Below, one piece after another: positions 50,804-58,774 of a stretch of 64,000 nt of DNA. Numbering within the stretch: the stretch's first letter is position 1; each line of letters opens with the position of its first letter. A program made the translations under genes and the position numbers. The notes below the pieces were generated by a model that saw only the letters and a list, made by a program, of their open reading frames with translations, made no database searches and had not been told where the DNA came from. Source of the stretch: Firmicutes bacterium UBA3553 (GTDB lineage: Bacteria > Bacillota > Clostridia > Tissierellales > Sedimentibacteraceae); contig DFOA01000041.1 in assembly GCA_002381185.1 (NCBI GenBank), positions 116,715-180,714 on the forward strand, in the 5' to 3' direction.

Positions 50804-52215
50804 GAATTGCTTCTATTATACCTTAAATCCTGGTAAACATTCATAATCATGTCCCAGGTATCTTCATTTACAACACCTGTGGGTTCTAAGCCGTAGATAT
50901 TTTGAAAGGCTGTTACTGCAGCAGCCGTGTCGGAATCAAATATTCCGTCCACTGTTACGGGAGGAATTTCAGGCACTTTTGTTGAGATATAAGACAGCAT
51001 TATCTCTAATATTAAATTTCCGGGATATTCTGCTCCCATTCCTTCTTGTAAGTTCAAACCCAAATATCTTATGGTTGGAATAAATATCTGTTCAACAGGC
51101 AAATTAAGCAATATATCGTAAACGGTCCTGTACATTATATTCCAGGTTTCCTGGTTCACTATGCCTGAAGGTGGAAGATTCATCAATTTTTGAAACTCAA
51201 TTACCGCATCAGTGGTTTCAGGACCAAAGTAGCCTGTTATATTTACTGCCGGAACAGTCGGGTAGGAAGCAGATAGCACATTTAAAAAAAATTGCAGCAA
51301 TGCCACAACAGGGCGGTTGCCTCCTTCTAAAATAACACTTGAATATAGATCCAACAACTCACTTGCAAGCAAACCTTCGGTACCTAATTCATAGAGTCTT
51401 GTTACTCCTATATAAAGCCTCCTTATCATGTACCAGGTTGCTTCATCAACTATTCCTGTAACAGGGAGGTCGAATACTTCCTGAAAGCTCCTTACTGCTG
51501 CTTCTGTTTCTTCATCAAAGTATCCTGTAGCTTCAATTTTGGGAATTGCAGGATAATTGTCGGATATTCTGTTTAAGGAATGCTGCATTCTGAAGACTGA
51601 TATTCCCGACTCACCCAGTTCAAGGGGAGTTCCGGGATAGGTGCCTGTTATATTTGTAGGAATGGCACTTCCAACCGTTGATACATCATCTCCGTAATAA
51701 TATTTCAGTATTTCATCGGCAGTATACCCTTGGTTGGCTAAATCTACGCTGCCCCACTGGCTCATGCCGGCACATTGAACCTGTCTTCCATCGCAAAATG
51801 AGGCAAACAACGGTTCAATATGACCTTCCCTCACAATATAACTATCAAAAATTTCATTTGTTATATTGGATATGTTGTCGAATATACCTCTTCCATGTAC
51901 ATAAGCCTGGTCATACTGTGTTGTATTTGTTATGTCAAAATCATAGCCCCTTCCTCTGTACCATTCCGTAAAAATTCTGTTCATTGCTATGGATGTTATT
52001 GCATGAATATTGGCCTTCAGAGCTTCTTCCGGCCAAGTGGGATATAATTCGCTGGATGCGACATTTTTAATATAATCTATATATGGAACTGTTACATTTA
52101 ATGCGTTTTTATCATCGGGTGCTCCCAAGTGTACAGTTATTTCCATAGGGAACGGAACTATAATATGGGGTAGGGTTCCTTGAGATATATATATATTTCT
52201 TTCTGGTATGCTCAT
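50794..52215 (-). CDS. SleC-like cortex-lytic protein: SpoIID domain plus three peptidoglycan-binding domains
   Basis: Predicted spore cortex-lytic or cortex-modifying enzyme. The 473-aa protein has no signal peptide. Residues about 24-185 are SpoIID/LytB-like, with VTVPYIDYIKNVASSELYPTWPEEALKANI (shown by its ends), TEWYRGRGYDFDITNTTQYDQ and CAGMSQWGSVDLANQGYTADEILKYYYGDD. From memory this is very close to the mature catalytic part of clostridial SleC, a lytic transglycosylase. Three PG_binding_1 repeats follow (about 195-290, 298-372, 385-465), each with the pattern FDxxTxxAVxxFQxxxxLPxTGIVxxxTW. Classical SleC has one such domain. The GAGAGGT site precedes ATG. Last gene of a three-gene operon. 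Confidence 0.85.
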   Translation of the reverse strand: MSIPERNIYISQGTLPHIIVPFPMEITVHLGAPDDKNALNVTVPYIDYIKNVASSELYPTWPEEALKANIHAITSIAMNRIFTEWYRGRGYDFDITNTTQYDQAYVHGRGIFDNISNITNEIFDSYIVREGHIEPLFASFCDGRQVQCAGMSQWGSVDLANQGYTADEILKYYYGDDVSTVGSAIPTNITGTYPGTPLELGESGISVFRMQHSLNRISDNYPAIPKIEATGYFDEETEAAVRSFQEVFDLPVTGIVDEATWYMIRRLYIGVTRLYELGTEGLLASELLDLYSSVILEGGNRPVVALLQFFLNVLSASYPTVPAVNITGYFGPETTDAVIEFQKLMNLPPSGIVNQETWNIMYRTVYDILLNLPVEQIFIPTIRYLGLNLQEGMGAEYPGNLILEIMLSYISTKVPEIPPVTVDGIFDSDTAAAVTAFQNIYGLEPTGVVNEDTWDMIMNVYQDLRYNRSNSAV

Positions 52216-52234
52216 AAATTACCTCTCTAACACT

Positions 52235-53155
52235 TTATTGACCTATAACTGATCCCGGAAACTGACCTGCTGCTCTTGCTTCGGAAAACCTTAACTGCCT
52301 GTATACCCTGACAATCTCATCCCATGTATTTTCATCTATTATGCCATTGGGTTCAATTCCATACAGATTTTGAAATGCTGTTACGGCCTCAGTCGTTTCT
52401 GGACCAAATATTCCGTCTGGAACGACTGAAGGAATATCCGAAATAACAGTGGAAATAAACAGCAGGAATTGCTGCATGATGTAGACGTCCGGGCCTTCTG
52501 AGCCCTCTCTGAAAACTTCATCCGGATATAATAATGCCGGTAGGGCAATTGCGGATGGAGGTATTGTTCTTAATATTCCTTCAACGCTGCTGTACATTCC
52601 AAGCCAGGATTCATCGTCAATTATGCCTGTTATTGGAAGCTCAAAGGTTTTTTGAAATTCCATTATTGCTCTCCTTGTTTGAGAGTCAAGCATACCGTTA
52701 ATATCGACTGCGGGTATTGATTCATAATATGCTGACAACACATTGAGAAAATACTGCACAAGCTGAATTTTTGGAACAACTTCAAGATCTTCAATTTCAC
52801 TGACAATATTTTCAGACATTTCATCGGGCAGTGGACCTTCGGCTGTTACCAGGGCAAGCTTTCTGACAGCAGAAAATATCTTTCTTATTTCATACCATGT
52901 TGCTTTGTCTACAATGCCGGTATCAGGGAGATTAAAAATACGCTGGAATTGTTTAACAGCGGCCTCCATTGATTCATCAAATTCAGTGCTTACCGGAGAT
53001 ATCTTGGGAATTGCCGGATAGTTTACAGATATAGCATTTAATGCATTCTTTGTATAAAGTACTGCCTGGCTGATGTCTCCGAGTTTCAGAGGAGATCCCG
53101 GATATATTTCCTCAATATTATTAACAGGTGTTACTCCCGGTATTTGTAAGCTCAT
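52235..53155 (-). CDS. Protein of three peptidoglycan-binding domains, no catalytic domain
   Basis: 306 aa, without signal peptide or enzyme domain. Three PG_binding_1 repeats (about 22-98, 124-197, 214-290) match those of the downstream SleC-like protein in order, including the lead-in YPGSPLKLGD against YPGTPLELGE. It looks like a duplicate of that protein's C-terminal half. Likely a cortex-binding helper or structural protein of the spore; an inhibitor or a targeting partner of the SleC-like enzyme is possible. It has an AGGTGAT site and lies 8 bases after the upstream gene. Confidence 0.75.
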   Translation of the reverse strand: MSLQIPGVTPVNNIEEIYPGSPLKLGDISQAVLYTKNALNAISVNYPAIPKISPVSTEFDESMEAAVKQFQRIFNLPDTGIVDKATWYEIRKIFSAVRKLALVTAEGPLPDEMSENIVSEIEDLEVVPKIQLVQYFLNVLSAYYESIPAVDINGMLDSQTRRAIMEFQKTFELPITGIIDDESWLGMYSSVEGILRTIPPSAIALPALLYPDEVFREGSEGPDVYIMQQFLLFISTVISDIPSVVPDGIFGPETTEAVTAFQNLYGIEPNGIIDENTWDEIVRVYRQLRFSEARAAGQFPGSVIGQ

Positions 53156-53163
53156 ATGATCAC

Positions 53164-53712
53164 CTATTGAACAGTAGACTCAAATGGTCTTTTAGGAATA
53201 ACAAATGTTTGTTCAGGGCTATTTGGGACACCACCCTGTGCCGCAGGAATCATATTTATTCTGTAGTTAGTTGCTATATCTGGAAACACCTGAATATCCA
53301 ATAAGTTGTAGGGATAATATCCATCTGCCTGAATTCTTAAATTATATGTTGAATAGTAATGCTCTGTTTGCTGATCAGCACCCTGAAATTCCACAGGTAC
53401 TTCCATTGTAGGAATTATACCGCTCTCATCGGTAACGAGGTGGTACAATACATGTTCTTCACCCGTTTCATAGGTATGATATAAAGTTACAACGGCATCT
53501 GGTACAGGAAGCGCTCCGGATGCCGTAAATACTCCGACATTTATGTAACCGACTTCTGAAGGCTGCTGTTCTGCAACTTGATCAGTGTCAGGCTGAGATT
53601 CCGGCATCTGGTCGATTGCAGGCTGTTCAGAAGGAACTTCCGATTTTTTAATCATCATATTGCGTGCCCTGTAGGGTCTCATATTTTTAATTTGATAGTT
53701 GTTCATAACCAT
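53164..53712 (-). CDS. Carboxypeptidase-regulatory-like (beta-sandwich) domain protein of the SleC-like operon
   Basis: 182 aa. The N-terminus is basic then Gln/Pro/Glu-rich (about 1-52); residues about 54-155 form a regulatory-like fold: INVGVFTASGALPVPDAVVTLYHT, then a LVTDESGIIPTMEVP strand pair, then GYYPYNLLDIQVFPD. From memory, clostridial SleC proteins begin with a similar 'V-x-V-T-x-x-G-A-x-P-I-x-x-A-x-V' domain, so this looks like that part encoded by a separate gene. No signal peptide. First gene of the operon. Confidence 0.65.
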   Translation of the reverse strand: MVMNNYQIKNMRPYRARNMMIKKSEVPSEQPAIDQMPESQPDTDQVAEQQPSEVGYINVGVFTASGALPVPDAVVTLYHTYETGEEHVLYHLVTDESGIIPTMEVPVEFQGADQQTEHYYSTYNLRIQADGYYPYNLLDIQVFPDIATNYRINMIPAAQGGVPNSPEQTFVIPKRPFESTVQ

Positions 53713-53749
53713 GGAAACACACCTTTCTTATATTCTTCCTTGCAGTATC

Positions 53750-53757
53750 AATATATG
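53750..53757 (-). promoter_or_regulatory. Candidate sporulation-type -10 element
   Basis: On the minus strand CATATATT stands about 40 bases before the first SleC-like operon gene. It resembles the -10 of sigma-E/sigma-K/sigma-G promoters (CATA-type). No convincing -35 was found, so this is weak. Confidence 0.3.
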
Positions 53758-53817
53758 CAGTTTATTTGATTTTGATTTAATGTAAATAATATAAAGGGTT
53801 GAATAAAGATAAATATA

Positions 53818-53846
53818 TTGACAATAATTTCATAATATAATATACT
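53818..53846 (+). promoter_or_regulatory. Promoter of the decarboxylase operon
   Basis: TTGACA (53818-53823), 17-base spacer, TATACT (53841-53846), near consensus. The leader would be about 190 bases; a second candidate, TTGACT (53971-53976) with TATTTT (53994-53999), is closer. The rest of the gap is AT-rich with no recognised structure. Confidence 0.65.
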
Positions 53847-54045
53847 TTGAATGTCAAAATAATAAAGGCGTTTTCACTGTAGAAAAAAATTAAGTTACTG
53901 ATTCTTTAAGCGTAATAATATTAATATGATGAAGTAATTACCTTATTAAATGGGTTAAAGTGAATAAATGTTGACTTTATTATAGAAATTTATTATTTTA
54001 TATATATTGGTTATTATATATGTAAAAGAAAGCAGGAGGTTAAAA

Positions 54046-55593
54046 TTGCCAAACGAAAAATTGACAGAGCTCAGAGAAAAAACTGAAAAAGTTATGCTGG
54101 GCGGAGGGCAGAAGGCAATAGACAAGCAGCATGAAAACGGTAAACTCACAGCGAGGGAAAGAATACTGAAATTGCTTGACGAAAAAAGCTTTGTAGAAAT
54201 AGATGCCTTTGTAGAACACAGATGTGTTAACTTTGGAATGGAAAACAAGACAGCGCCGGGTGAAGGTGTTGTAGCCGGATACGGAACAATTGACGGCAGA
54301 TTAGTATACATATTCGCACAGGACTTTACAGTCATAGGCGGCTCCCTGGGAGAAATGCATGCGGCAAAAATTGTTAAGGCACAGGAAATGGCATTGAAGG
54401 TAGGAGCTCCTTTAATCGGAATCAACGATTCAGGCGGAGCGAGAATACAGGAAGGCGTTGATGCGCTGTCAGGTTATGGGAAAATATTTTACAATAACAC
54501 AATAGCATCAGGAGTTATACCGCAAATATCAGTAATATTGGGACCATGCGCAGGAGGAGCGGTGTACTCACCTGCATTGACAGACTTCATTTTCATGGTT
54601 GAAAACATAAGTAAGATGTTCATTACCGGACCCGATGTCATAAAAACAGTAACAGGAGAAGTAGTATCCGGAGAAAAATTAGGCGGAGCCATGACACACA
54701 ACGCTATAAGTGGTGTTGCACATTTTGTGGATGATTCGGAAGAAGAATGCATGGACCACATAAGAAGGCTGTTGAGTTTTTTACCTCAAAACAATTTGGA
54801 AACAGCACCTGTTAAGGAAGTTCAAGATGATTTAAACAGAACAGATGAAACATTAAATGACATAATACCGGACAACCCGAACAAGGCATATGACATGAAA
54901 GATGTTATATATTCACTTTCCGACAATAAAGAGTTCCTTGAATACCAGCCCTATTATGCCATGAACATAGTAACCGGCTTCATGAGATTAAACGGCAAAA
55001 GCGTGGGAGTAATAGCAAGTCAGCCGAAGGTACTTGCAGGATGTCTTGATATAAACGCATCAGACAAGGCGGCAAGATTCATAAGAACCTGCGATGCATA
55101 CAACATTCCGCTTCTTACATTGATGGATGTACCGGGATTTTTGCCGGGAACACACCAAGAATACGGAGGAATAATAAGACACGGTGCAAAAATGCTATAT
55201 GCTTATTCAGAAGCAACAGTACCAAAGGTAACTGTAATAACAAGAAAAGCATACGGAGGATCCTACATAGCAATGTGCAACAAGGAACTGGGAGCAGATG
55301 TAGTACTTGCATGGCCAACAGCAGAAATAGCAGTAATGGGACCGGACGGAGCAGCCAACATAATATTTAAAAAAGAAATAGAATCAGCAGAAGACAAAAA
55401 TGAGAAACGCAAAGAAAAAATAGAAGAATACAGAAATACAGTAGCCAATCCCTATACAGCGGCTGCAAGAGGATATGTGGATGCGGTAATAGAACCTGCT
55501 GAAACAAGAAAAAGAATAATCAGTTCATTTGACATGTTGACAGGTAAAAGAGTATTAAGACCTGAGAAGAAACATGGCAATATTCCTCTATAA
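54046..55593 (+). CDS. Acyl-CoA carboxyltransferase subunit (MmdA/PccB-like)
   Basis: Carboxyltransferase that moves CO2 between an acyl-CoA (propionyl/methylmalonyl-CoA likely) and carboxybiotin. The start is TTG 54046 (LPNEKLTELREK), 6-7 bases after AGGAGG; an earlier reading from 54007 has no site. 515 aa, the MmdA length. N-half acyl-CoA site INDSGGARIQEGVDALSGYG and GPCAGGAVYSPALTDF; C-half MDVPGFLPGTHQEYGGIIRHGAKMLYAY (shown by its region) and GPDGAANIIF. Downstream are a small subunit and a biotin carrier. Substrate not provable from sequence. Confidence 0.9.
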   Translation: MPNEKLTELREKTEKVMLGGGQKAIDKQHENGKLTARERILKLLDEKSFVEIDAFVEHRCVNFGMENKTAPGEGVVAGYGTIDGRLVYIFAQDFTVIGGSLGEMHAAKIVKAQEMALKVGAPLIGINDSGGARIQEGVDALSGYGKIFYNNTIASGVIPQISVILGPCAGGAVYSPALTDFIFMVENISKMFITGPDVIKTVTGEVVSGEKLGGAMTHNAISGVAHFVDDSEEECMDHIRRLLSFLPQNNLETAPVKEVQDDLNRTDETLNDIIPDNPNKAYDMKDVIYSLSDNKEFLEYQPYYAMNIVTGFMRLNGKSVGVIASQPKVLAGCLDINASDKAARFIRTCDAYNIPLLTLMDVPGFLPGTHQEYGGIIRHGAKMLYAYSEATVPKVTVITRKAYGGSYIAMCNKELGADVVLAWPTAEIAVMGPDGAANIIFKKEIESAEDKNEKRKEKIEEYRNTVANPYTAAARGYVDAVIEPAETRKRIISSFDMLTGKRVLRPEKKHGNIPL

Positions 55594-55603
55594 GGAGTCA
55601 TAA

Positions 55604-55885
55604 ATGAGTTTTATAAGCAATTTATTTAAAAGAAAAGACAATGATGAACATGATATAATAAAAGAAAATCAAATTCAAACAGAAAATGAAGATGAAATTA
55701 CGGCGGTAATAGCAGCAGCCTTAGCCTTAATGGATGACGAAGAAGAAACAGTGGCAGCCATAACGGCAGCAATTGCATGCATGCTGGGTAAAAACACCGG
55801 TGAATTCATAGTGAGAAATATTAGAAGAACTTCTGAAATAGACTCTTTATGGGCGCTAAACGGAAGAATGAAGTTAATGAGATAA
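55604..55885 (+). CDS. Small decarboxylase subunit, OadG/MmdD C-terminal-like
   Basis: 93 aa. It is placed where decarboxylase delta/gamma subunits lie. The part ITAVIAAALALMDDEEETVAAITAAIACMLG followed by FIVRNIRRTSEIDSLWALNGR (given in pieces) resembles the C-terminal half of OadG-like subunits that clamp the complex. The N-terminal membrane helix of those subunits is missing; the start MSFISNLFKRKDND is polar. An AAGGAG site precedes ATG. Probably an assembly subunit of a soluble complex. Confidence 0.6.
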   Translation: MSFISNLFKRKDNDEHDIIKENQIQTENEDEITAVIAAALALMDDEEETVAAITAAIACMLGKNTGEFIVRNIRRTSEIDSLWALNGRMKLMR

Positions 55886-55897
55886 ACGGAGGAAAAA

Positions 55898-56320
55898 ATG
55901 AAAAAATTCAATGTAACAGTAAACGGAAAAACCTACGCGGTAGAAGTAGAAGAAGTAGGAGCGGGACAGGGAGGATTTACATACCAGCCTGTGCAGCAGG
56001 CACCTCAGTCGGCTCCCATGCAGCAGGCTGCAGTAACAGCACAGCCACAGGCTGCACCGGAAGCACCAAAAGTATCGGCTCCAAAGGTGTCTTCAGGACC
56101 TGTATCCGGTGAAACAATATCAGCTCCAATGCCGGGAACAATATTAGATATTAAAATATCAGAAGGACAATCAGTAAAAGCCGGAGATATTTTGTTGATT
56201 CTTGAAGCAATGAAAATGGAAAATGAAATAGTATCACCAAAGGACGGAATAGTAAACAGAATTCATACTTCTAAATCATCTACTGTAAGTACGGGAGATG
56301 CCCTTGTAACAATAGGATAA
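55898..56320 (+). CDS. Biotin carboxyl carrier protein of the decarboxylase/carboxylase
   Basis: Carries carboxybiotin between active sites. The 140-aa protein has an N-terminal strand MKKFNVTVNGKTYAVEVEE, an Ala/Pro/Gln-rich flexible linker (about 25-70) and a C-terminal biotinyl domain with LEAMKMENEI, in which the Lys is biotinylated. The site CGGAGGA precedes ATG. No gene for the membrane beta subunit (MmdB/GcdB/OadB) or a biotin carboxylase follows. Confidence 0.92.
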   Translation: MKKFNVTVNGKTYAVEVEEVGAGQGGFTYQPVQQAPQSAPMQQAAVTAQPQAAPEAPKVSAPKVSSGPVSGETISAPMPGTILDIKISEGQSVKAGDILLILEAMKMENEIVSPKDGIVNRIHTSKSSTVSTGDALVTIG

Positions 56321-56336
56321 AAAATTAAATTTTCTT

Positions 56337-56368
56337 AACTCTTCTTTAGAAAAGAAGAGTTTTTTTTT
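56337..56368 (+). terminator. Terminator of the decarboxylase operon
   Basis: AACTCTTCTTT (56337-56347) pairs with AAAGAAGAGTT (56351-56361), followed by a run of T residues to 56368. Confidence 0.9.
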
Positions 56369-56448
56369 GCAGTAATTTGTGATAGAATGTAAAAACGTAT
56401 ATAGCATAAACAAGGAATATACCTTACACTTTGAATAAGGGGAATGAA

Positions 56449-57342
56449 ATGGTAAGCAATGAAGATATAATCAGACTGCAGTTGGTTAATGGTTTAGGAA
56501 GAAAGACAATCAGCAAAATTTTAAGTTACATTGAAAACAAAAACTTAGAATTAAACAACTTTTCTGATATTTTAAAGTTATTAAAAGATATGGGCATAAA
56601 AAGATTAAAAATTGATTTGGAAAAAATAGAAGCAGAGGCTTCTGTAATTTTTGAATGCTGCAGAAAATCCAAAATAAAAATAATTGGATTATATGACGAA
56701 AAATATCCTCAAAAACTGAAATCAATCGAAGATAAACCATTAATACTTTATGTTGACGGAGATGAAGAATTGCTTAATCAGGAAAACAACATTGCTATAG
56801 TTGGTTCAAGAACCCCTTCACAGGAAGGATATGAAGTAAGCTCTATTTTTGCCGAAAAGCTTACAGAGGAGGATTGCTGCATAGTAAGCGGCTTTGCATC
56901 CGGATGTGATGAAGCGGCACACAACGGATGCCTTCAGGCAAGAGGCAGGACAATTGCGGTAATACCATCAGGACACCTGCAGTTGATTAAAAACAATAAA
57001 GTTCTTTACAACATGATCATAATTAACGGCGGAGCGATTGTATCAGAGCTGCCTCCAAACGCAAAGGCAGAAAAGCATGCATTTATAGACAGAAACCGAG
57101 TTATAGCCGCAATATCTGAAGGAATAATAGTTATAGAAGGCGGGCAAAAAGGCGGTACATCTCACACGGTCAAATTTGCAAATGCATATAACAAACCTGT
57201 TGCATACACAGCAAGTTTTTCATGCACGGGTCAGACATCAATATTTAATAACAATATTGAAATTATAGACAGTTTTGAGAAGCTTGTAAAATTTAAAAAT
57301 AAATCTTGTAAAAAAGTGCTTGACAAAGCAGCGGCACAGTAG
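56449..57342 (+). CDS. dprA: DNA-processing protein DprA/Smf family
   Basis: Binds incoming single-stranded DNA and loads RecA during transformation; widely kept even in bacteria not known to be competent. The start is ATG 56449, 6 bases after AAGGGG (TTG 56431 is also in frame); 297 aa. An N-terminal helical region (about 1-75) precedes the Rossmann domain: IVGSRTPSQEGY (about 117-128), IVSGFASGCDEAAHNG (about 142-157) and DRNRVIAAISEGIIVIEGG (about 216-234). The C-terminal winged-helix domain of longer DprA is missing. tRNA-Leu follows. Confidence 0.85.
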   Translation: MVSNEDIIRLQLVNGLGRKTISKILSYIENKNLELNNFSDILKLLKDMGIKRLKIDLEKIEAEASVIFECCRKSKIKIIGLYDEKYPQKLKSIEDKPLILYVDGDEELLNQENNIAIVGSRTPSQEGYEVSSIFAEKLTEEDCCIVSGFASGCDEAAHNGCLQARGRTIAVIPSGHLQLIKNNKVLYNMIIINGGAIVSELPPNAKAEKHAFIDRNRVIAAISEGIIVIEGGQKGGTSHTVKFANAYNKPVAYTASFSCTGQTSIFNNNIEIIDSFEKLVKFKNKSCKKVLDKAAAQ

Positions 57343-57378
57343 TATAATTAATTTTGTTGTTGACGAAACAGCGAGTGC

Positions 57379-57461
57379 GCGGATGTGGCGGAATTGGCAG
57401 ACGCACTAGACTTAGGATCTAGCGGGATACCGTGGGGGTTCGAGTCCCTTCATCCGCACCA
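57379..57461 (+). tRNA. tRNA-Leu (anticodon UAG)
   Basis: Acceptor GCGGATG (57379-57385) pairs with CATCCGC (57451-57457), followed by discriminator A and encoded CCA. The anticodon stem CTAGA/TCTAG encloses loop CTTAGGA with anticodon TAG. The long variable arm (GCGGGATACCGT region) and the T-loop GGTTCGAGTCC fit a class II tRNA-Leu reading CUN codons. Confidence 0.97.
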
Positions 57462-57466
57462 AGTTA

Positions 57467-57516
57467 TAAGCTACATTTTTGTTGGTAATAAACCAATGAA
57501 GATGTGGCTTTTTTAT
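57467..57516 (+). terminator. Terminator after tRNA-Leu
   Basis: AAGCTACAT (57468-57476) pairs with ATGTGGCTT (57502-57510) with one wobble, and TTGGT/ACCAA pairs inside; TTTTT follows. Confidence 0.65.
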
Positions 57517-57530
57517 ATGTGAAATAGTAG

Positions 57531-57665
57531 TTGAAGTTTGCAGTACCCAAGCGGGTTGAGAATGCTCACCAAGTGATAATTAGTCAAAGGGTGTTTGATG
57601 CTATACAGAATTTAAAAGGAAATATTACGAACAAGAACATAAACATAAATGGAATCTGTTTCTAA
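57531..57665 (+). pseudogene. Remnant of a large serine recombinase
   Basis: An open stretch of 44 codons between TAG (57528) and TAA (57663) reads LKFAVPKRVENAHQVIIS and continues QRVFDAIQNLKGN. The word 'V-E-N-A-H-x-x-I-I-S-x-x-V-F-D-A-I-Q' is typical of the middle recombinase domain of large serine recombinases. No start codon, catalytic domain or zinc ribbon is present. It lies 70 bases after tRNA-Leu, so it is probably a scar of an integrated element. Confidence 0.5.
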
Positions 57666-57802
57666 AGCAAAAATTTTGCTATTTTTTAATAGATTTCAGC
57701 ATGATACTGTGAATATTTCCATAATTTACACGAATTTAATTGCTTTATTCGCCACTGCGATATATAATGTATACAATATTTATTCGGAAAAGGATAGTTT
57801 TA

Positions 57803-57919
57803 ATGGACTATATGACAGCGAAAGAAGCAGCGGAAAAATGGGCGATCACTCCACGCCGGGTACAGGTGCTTTGCGCACAGGGCAAGATGCCGGGCGCTGT
57901 TCGGTTTGATGTGAAATAA
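57803..57919 (+). pseudogene. Truncated helix-turn-helix (excisionase-type) protein
   Basis: ATG 57803 opens a 38-codon frame, MDYMTAKEAAEKWAITPRR, continuing VQVLCAQGKMPGAVRFDVK-stop. From memory this is the start of small HTH/excisionase-like proteins of mobile elements (usually about 60-70 aa, with an 'F-G-x-x-W-x-I-P-K-D-A' strand next). Just after the stop, another frame encodes NVWVYKAYV, matching the missing strand, so a frameshift is likely. Base composition is richer in GC than its neighbours. Confidence 0.55.
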
Positions 57920-57958
57920 TGTCTGGGTATACAAAGCATATGTTTGACCTAATGACAC

Positions 57959-58002
57959 AAAAAAGACATAGCTTTCCGCCAAGGAGATGGTATGTCTTTT
58001 TT
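57959..58002 (+). terminator. Hairpin terminator, left copy of a repeated hairpin
   Basis: AAAAAAGACATA (57959-57970) pairs with TATGTCTTTTTT (57991-58002). The loop contains GCTTTCCGCCAAGGA. A near copy lies at 58632-58674; the two flank the GNAT gene in the same orientation. Confidence 0.75.
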
Positions 58003-58102
58003 CGCTAAAATATGGTATTCTGTTAAAAAGGTTAACAGAATGAAATCCCATATGGGTTGTAAATACACAAATAGATAAATAGAACTTGCGAGAAGGTGTT
58101 AA

Positions 58103-58576
58103 ATGGATATAAAACAGGCAGCAGATATAGATTTAGCAATTGTTGTAAATATAACACATGAAACAATAAAAGGAATTTATCCCCGTTATTACCCGAAAGG
58201 AGCAGTTGATTTTTTCCTTGCGCACCATAGTGCAGAGAATATCAAATGTGATATTCTCTTGGGCAATATTTTTCTCCTTACAGTGGACGGAGCATCGGTG
58301 GGGACGGTCACAATAGACAATAATGAGATTTGCCGCTTGTTCGTACTGCCTGAGCAGCAAGGAAAGGGATATGGGAAGGCGTTGCTGGAGTATTCAGAAA
58401 AAGAAATTTCCCAAATATCCACGAGAATCTGTTTAGATGCTTCTCTGCCTGCGAAAAAGATTTACTTGGGGTATGGCTATCGGGAGATAGAATCCCATGC
58501 TATCCTAACAGAAAACGGTGACTATTTGTGCTATGACGTGATGGAAAAAGCAACGAATTTCACAGGCGGAAAATAA
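58103..58576 (+). CDS. GNAT family N-acetyltransferase
   Basis: 157 aa, substrate unknown. The acetyl-CoA loop is LPEQQGKGYGKALLEYSE (about 77-94; Q-x-x-G-x-G-x-A). The N-terminus MDIKQAADIDLAIVVNITHETI is typical of small GNAT enzymes, as is the C-terminal GYGYREIESHAI. A GAAGGTG site precedes ATG. It is an isolated gene between two like-oriented copies of one hairpin, downstream of recombinase debris, so it is probably acquired. Confidence 0.85.
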   Translation: MDIKQAADIDLAIVVNITHETIKGIYPRYYPKGAVDFFLAHHSAENIKCDILLGNIFLLTVDGASVGTVTIDNNEICRLFVLPEQQGKGYGKALLEYSEKEISQISTRICLDASLPAKKIYLGYGYREIESHAILTENGDYLCYDVMEKATNFTGGK

Positions 58577-58631
58577 ACGATATGGGGACAATTCTAACTT
58601 AATGCCGAAAAATTCTTTTCGATATTATTCC

Positions 58632-58674
58632 AAAAAGACATAGCTTTCAGCCAAGGGAAAGTTATGTCTTTTTT
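58632..58674 (+). terminator. Hairpin terminator, right copy of a repeated hairpin
   Basis: AAAAAGACATA (58632-58642) pairs with TATGTCTTTTT (58663-58673); loop GCTTTCAGCCAAGGGAAAGT closely resembles the copy at 57959-58002. Confidence 0.75.
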
Positions 58675-58774
58675 ATATTGCAGATGTGATATAATCAATT
58701 TAACAGCATTTGATAAGCAGTATGGCTAAAGTGCGAAGCACTGCGAATTTATATAAAATACGGGAGGTGTTTTG

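Noticed and set aside
57379..57461. att site duplication of the tRNA-Leu 3' end
   Set aside because: No second copy of the GTTCGAGTCCCTTCATCCGC-type end was seen downstream in the window.
57649..57909. 86-aa plus-strand ORF
   Set aside because: Overlaps the HTH remnant in a different frame; the HTH frame has a recognisable motif and this one does not.
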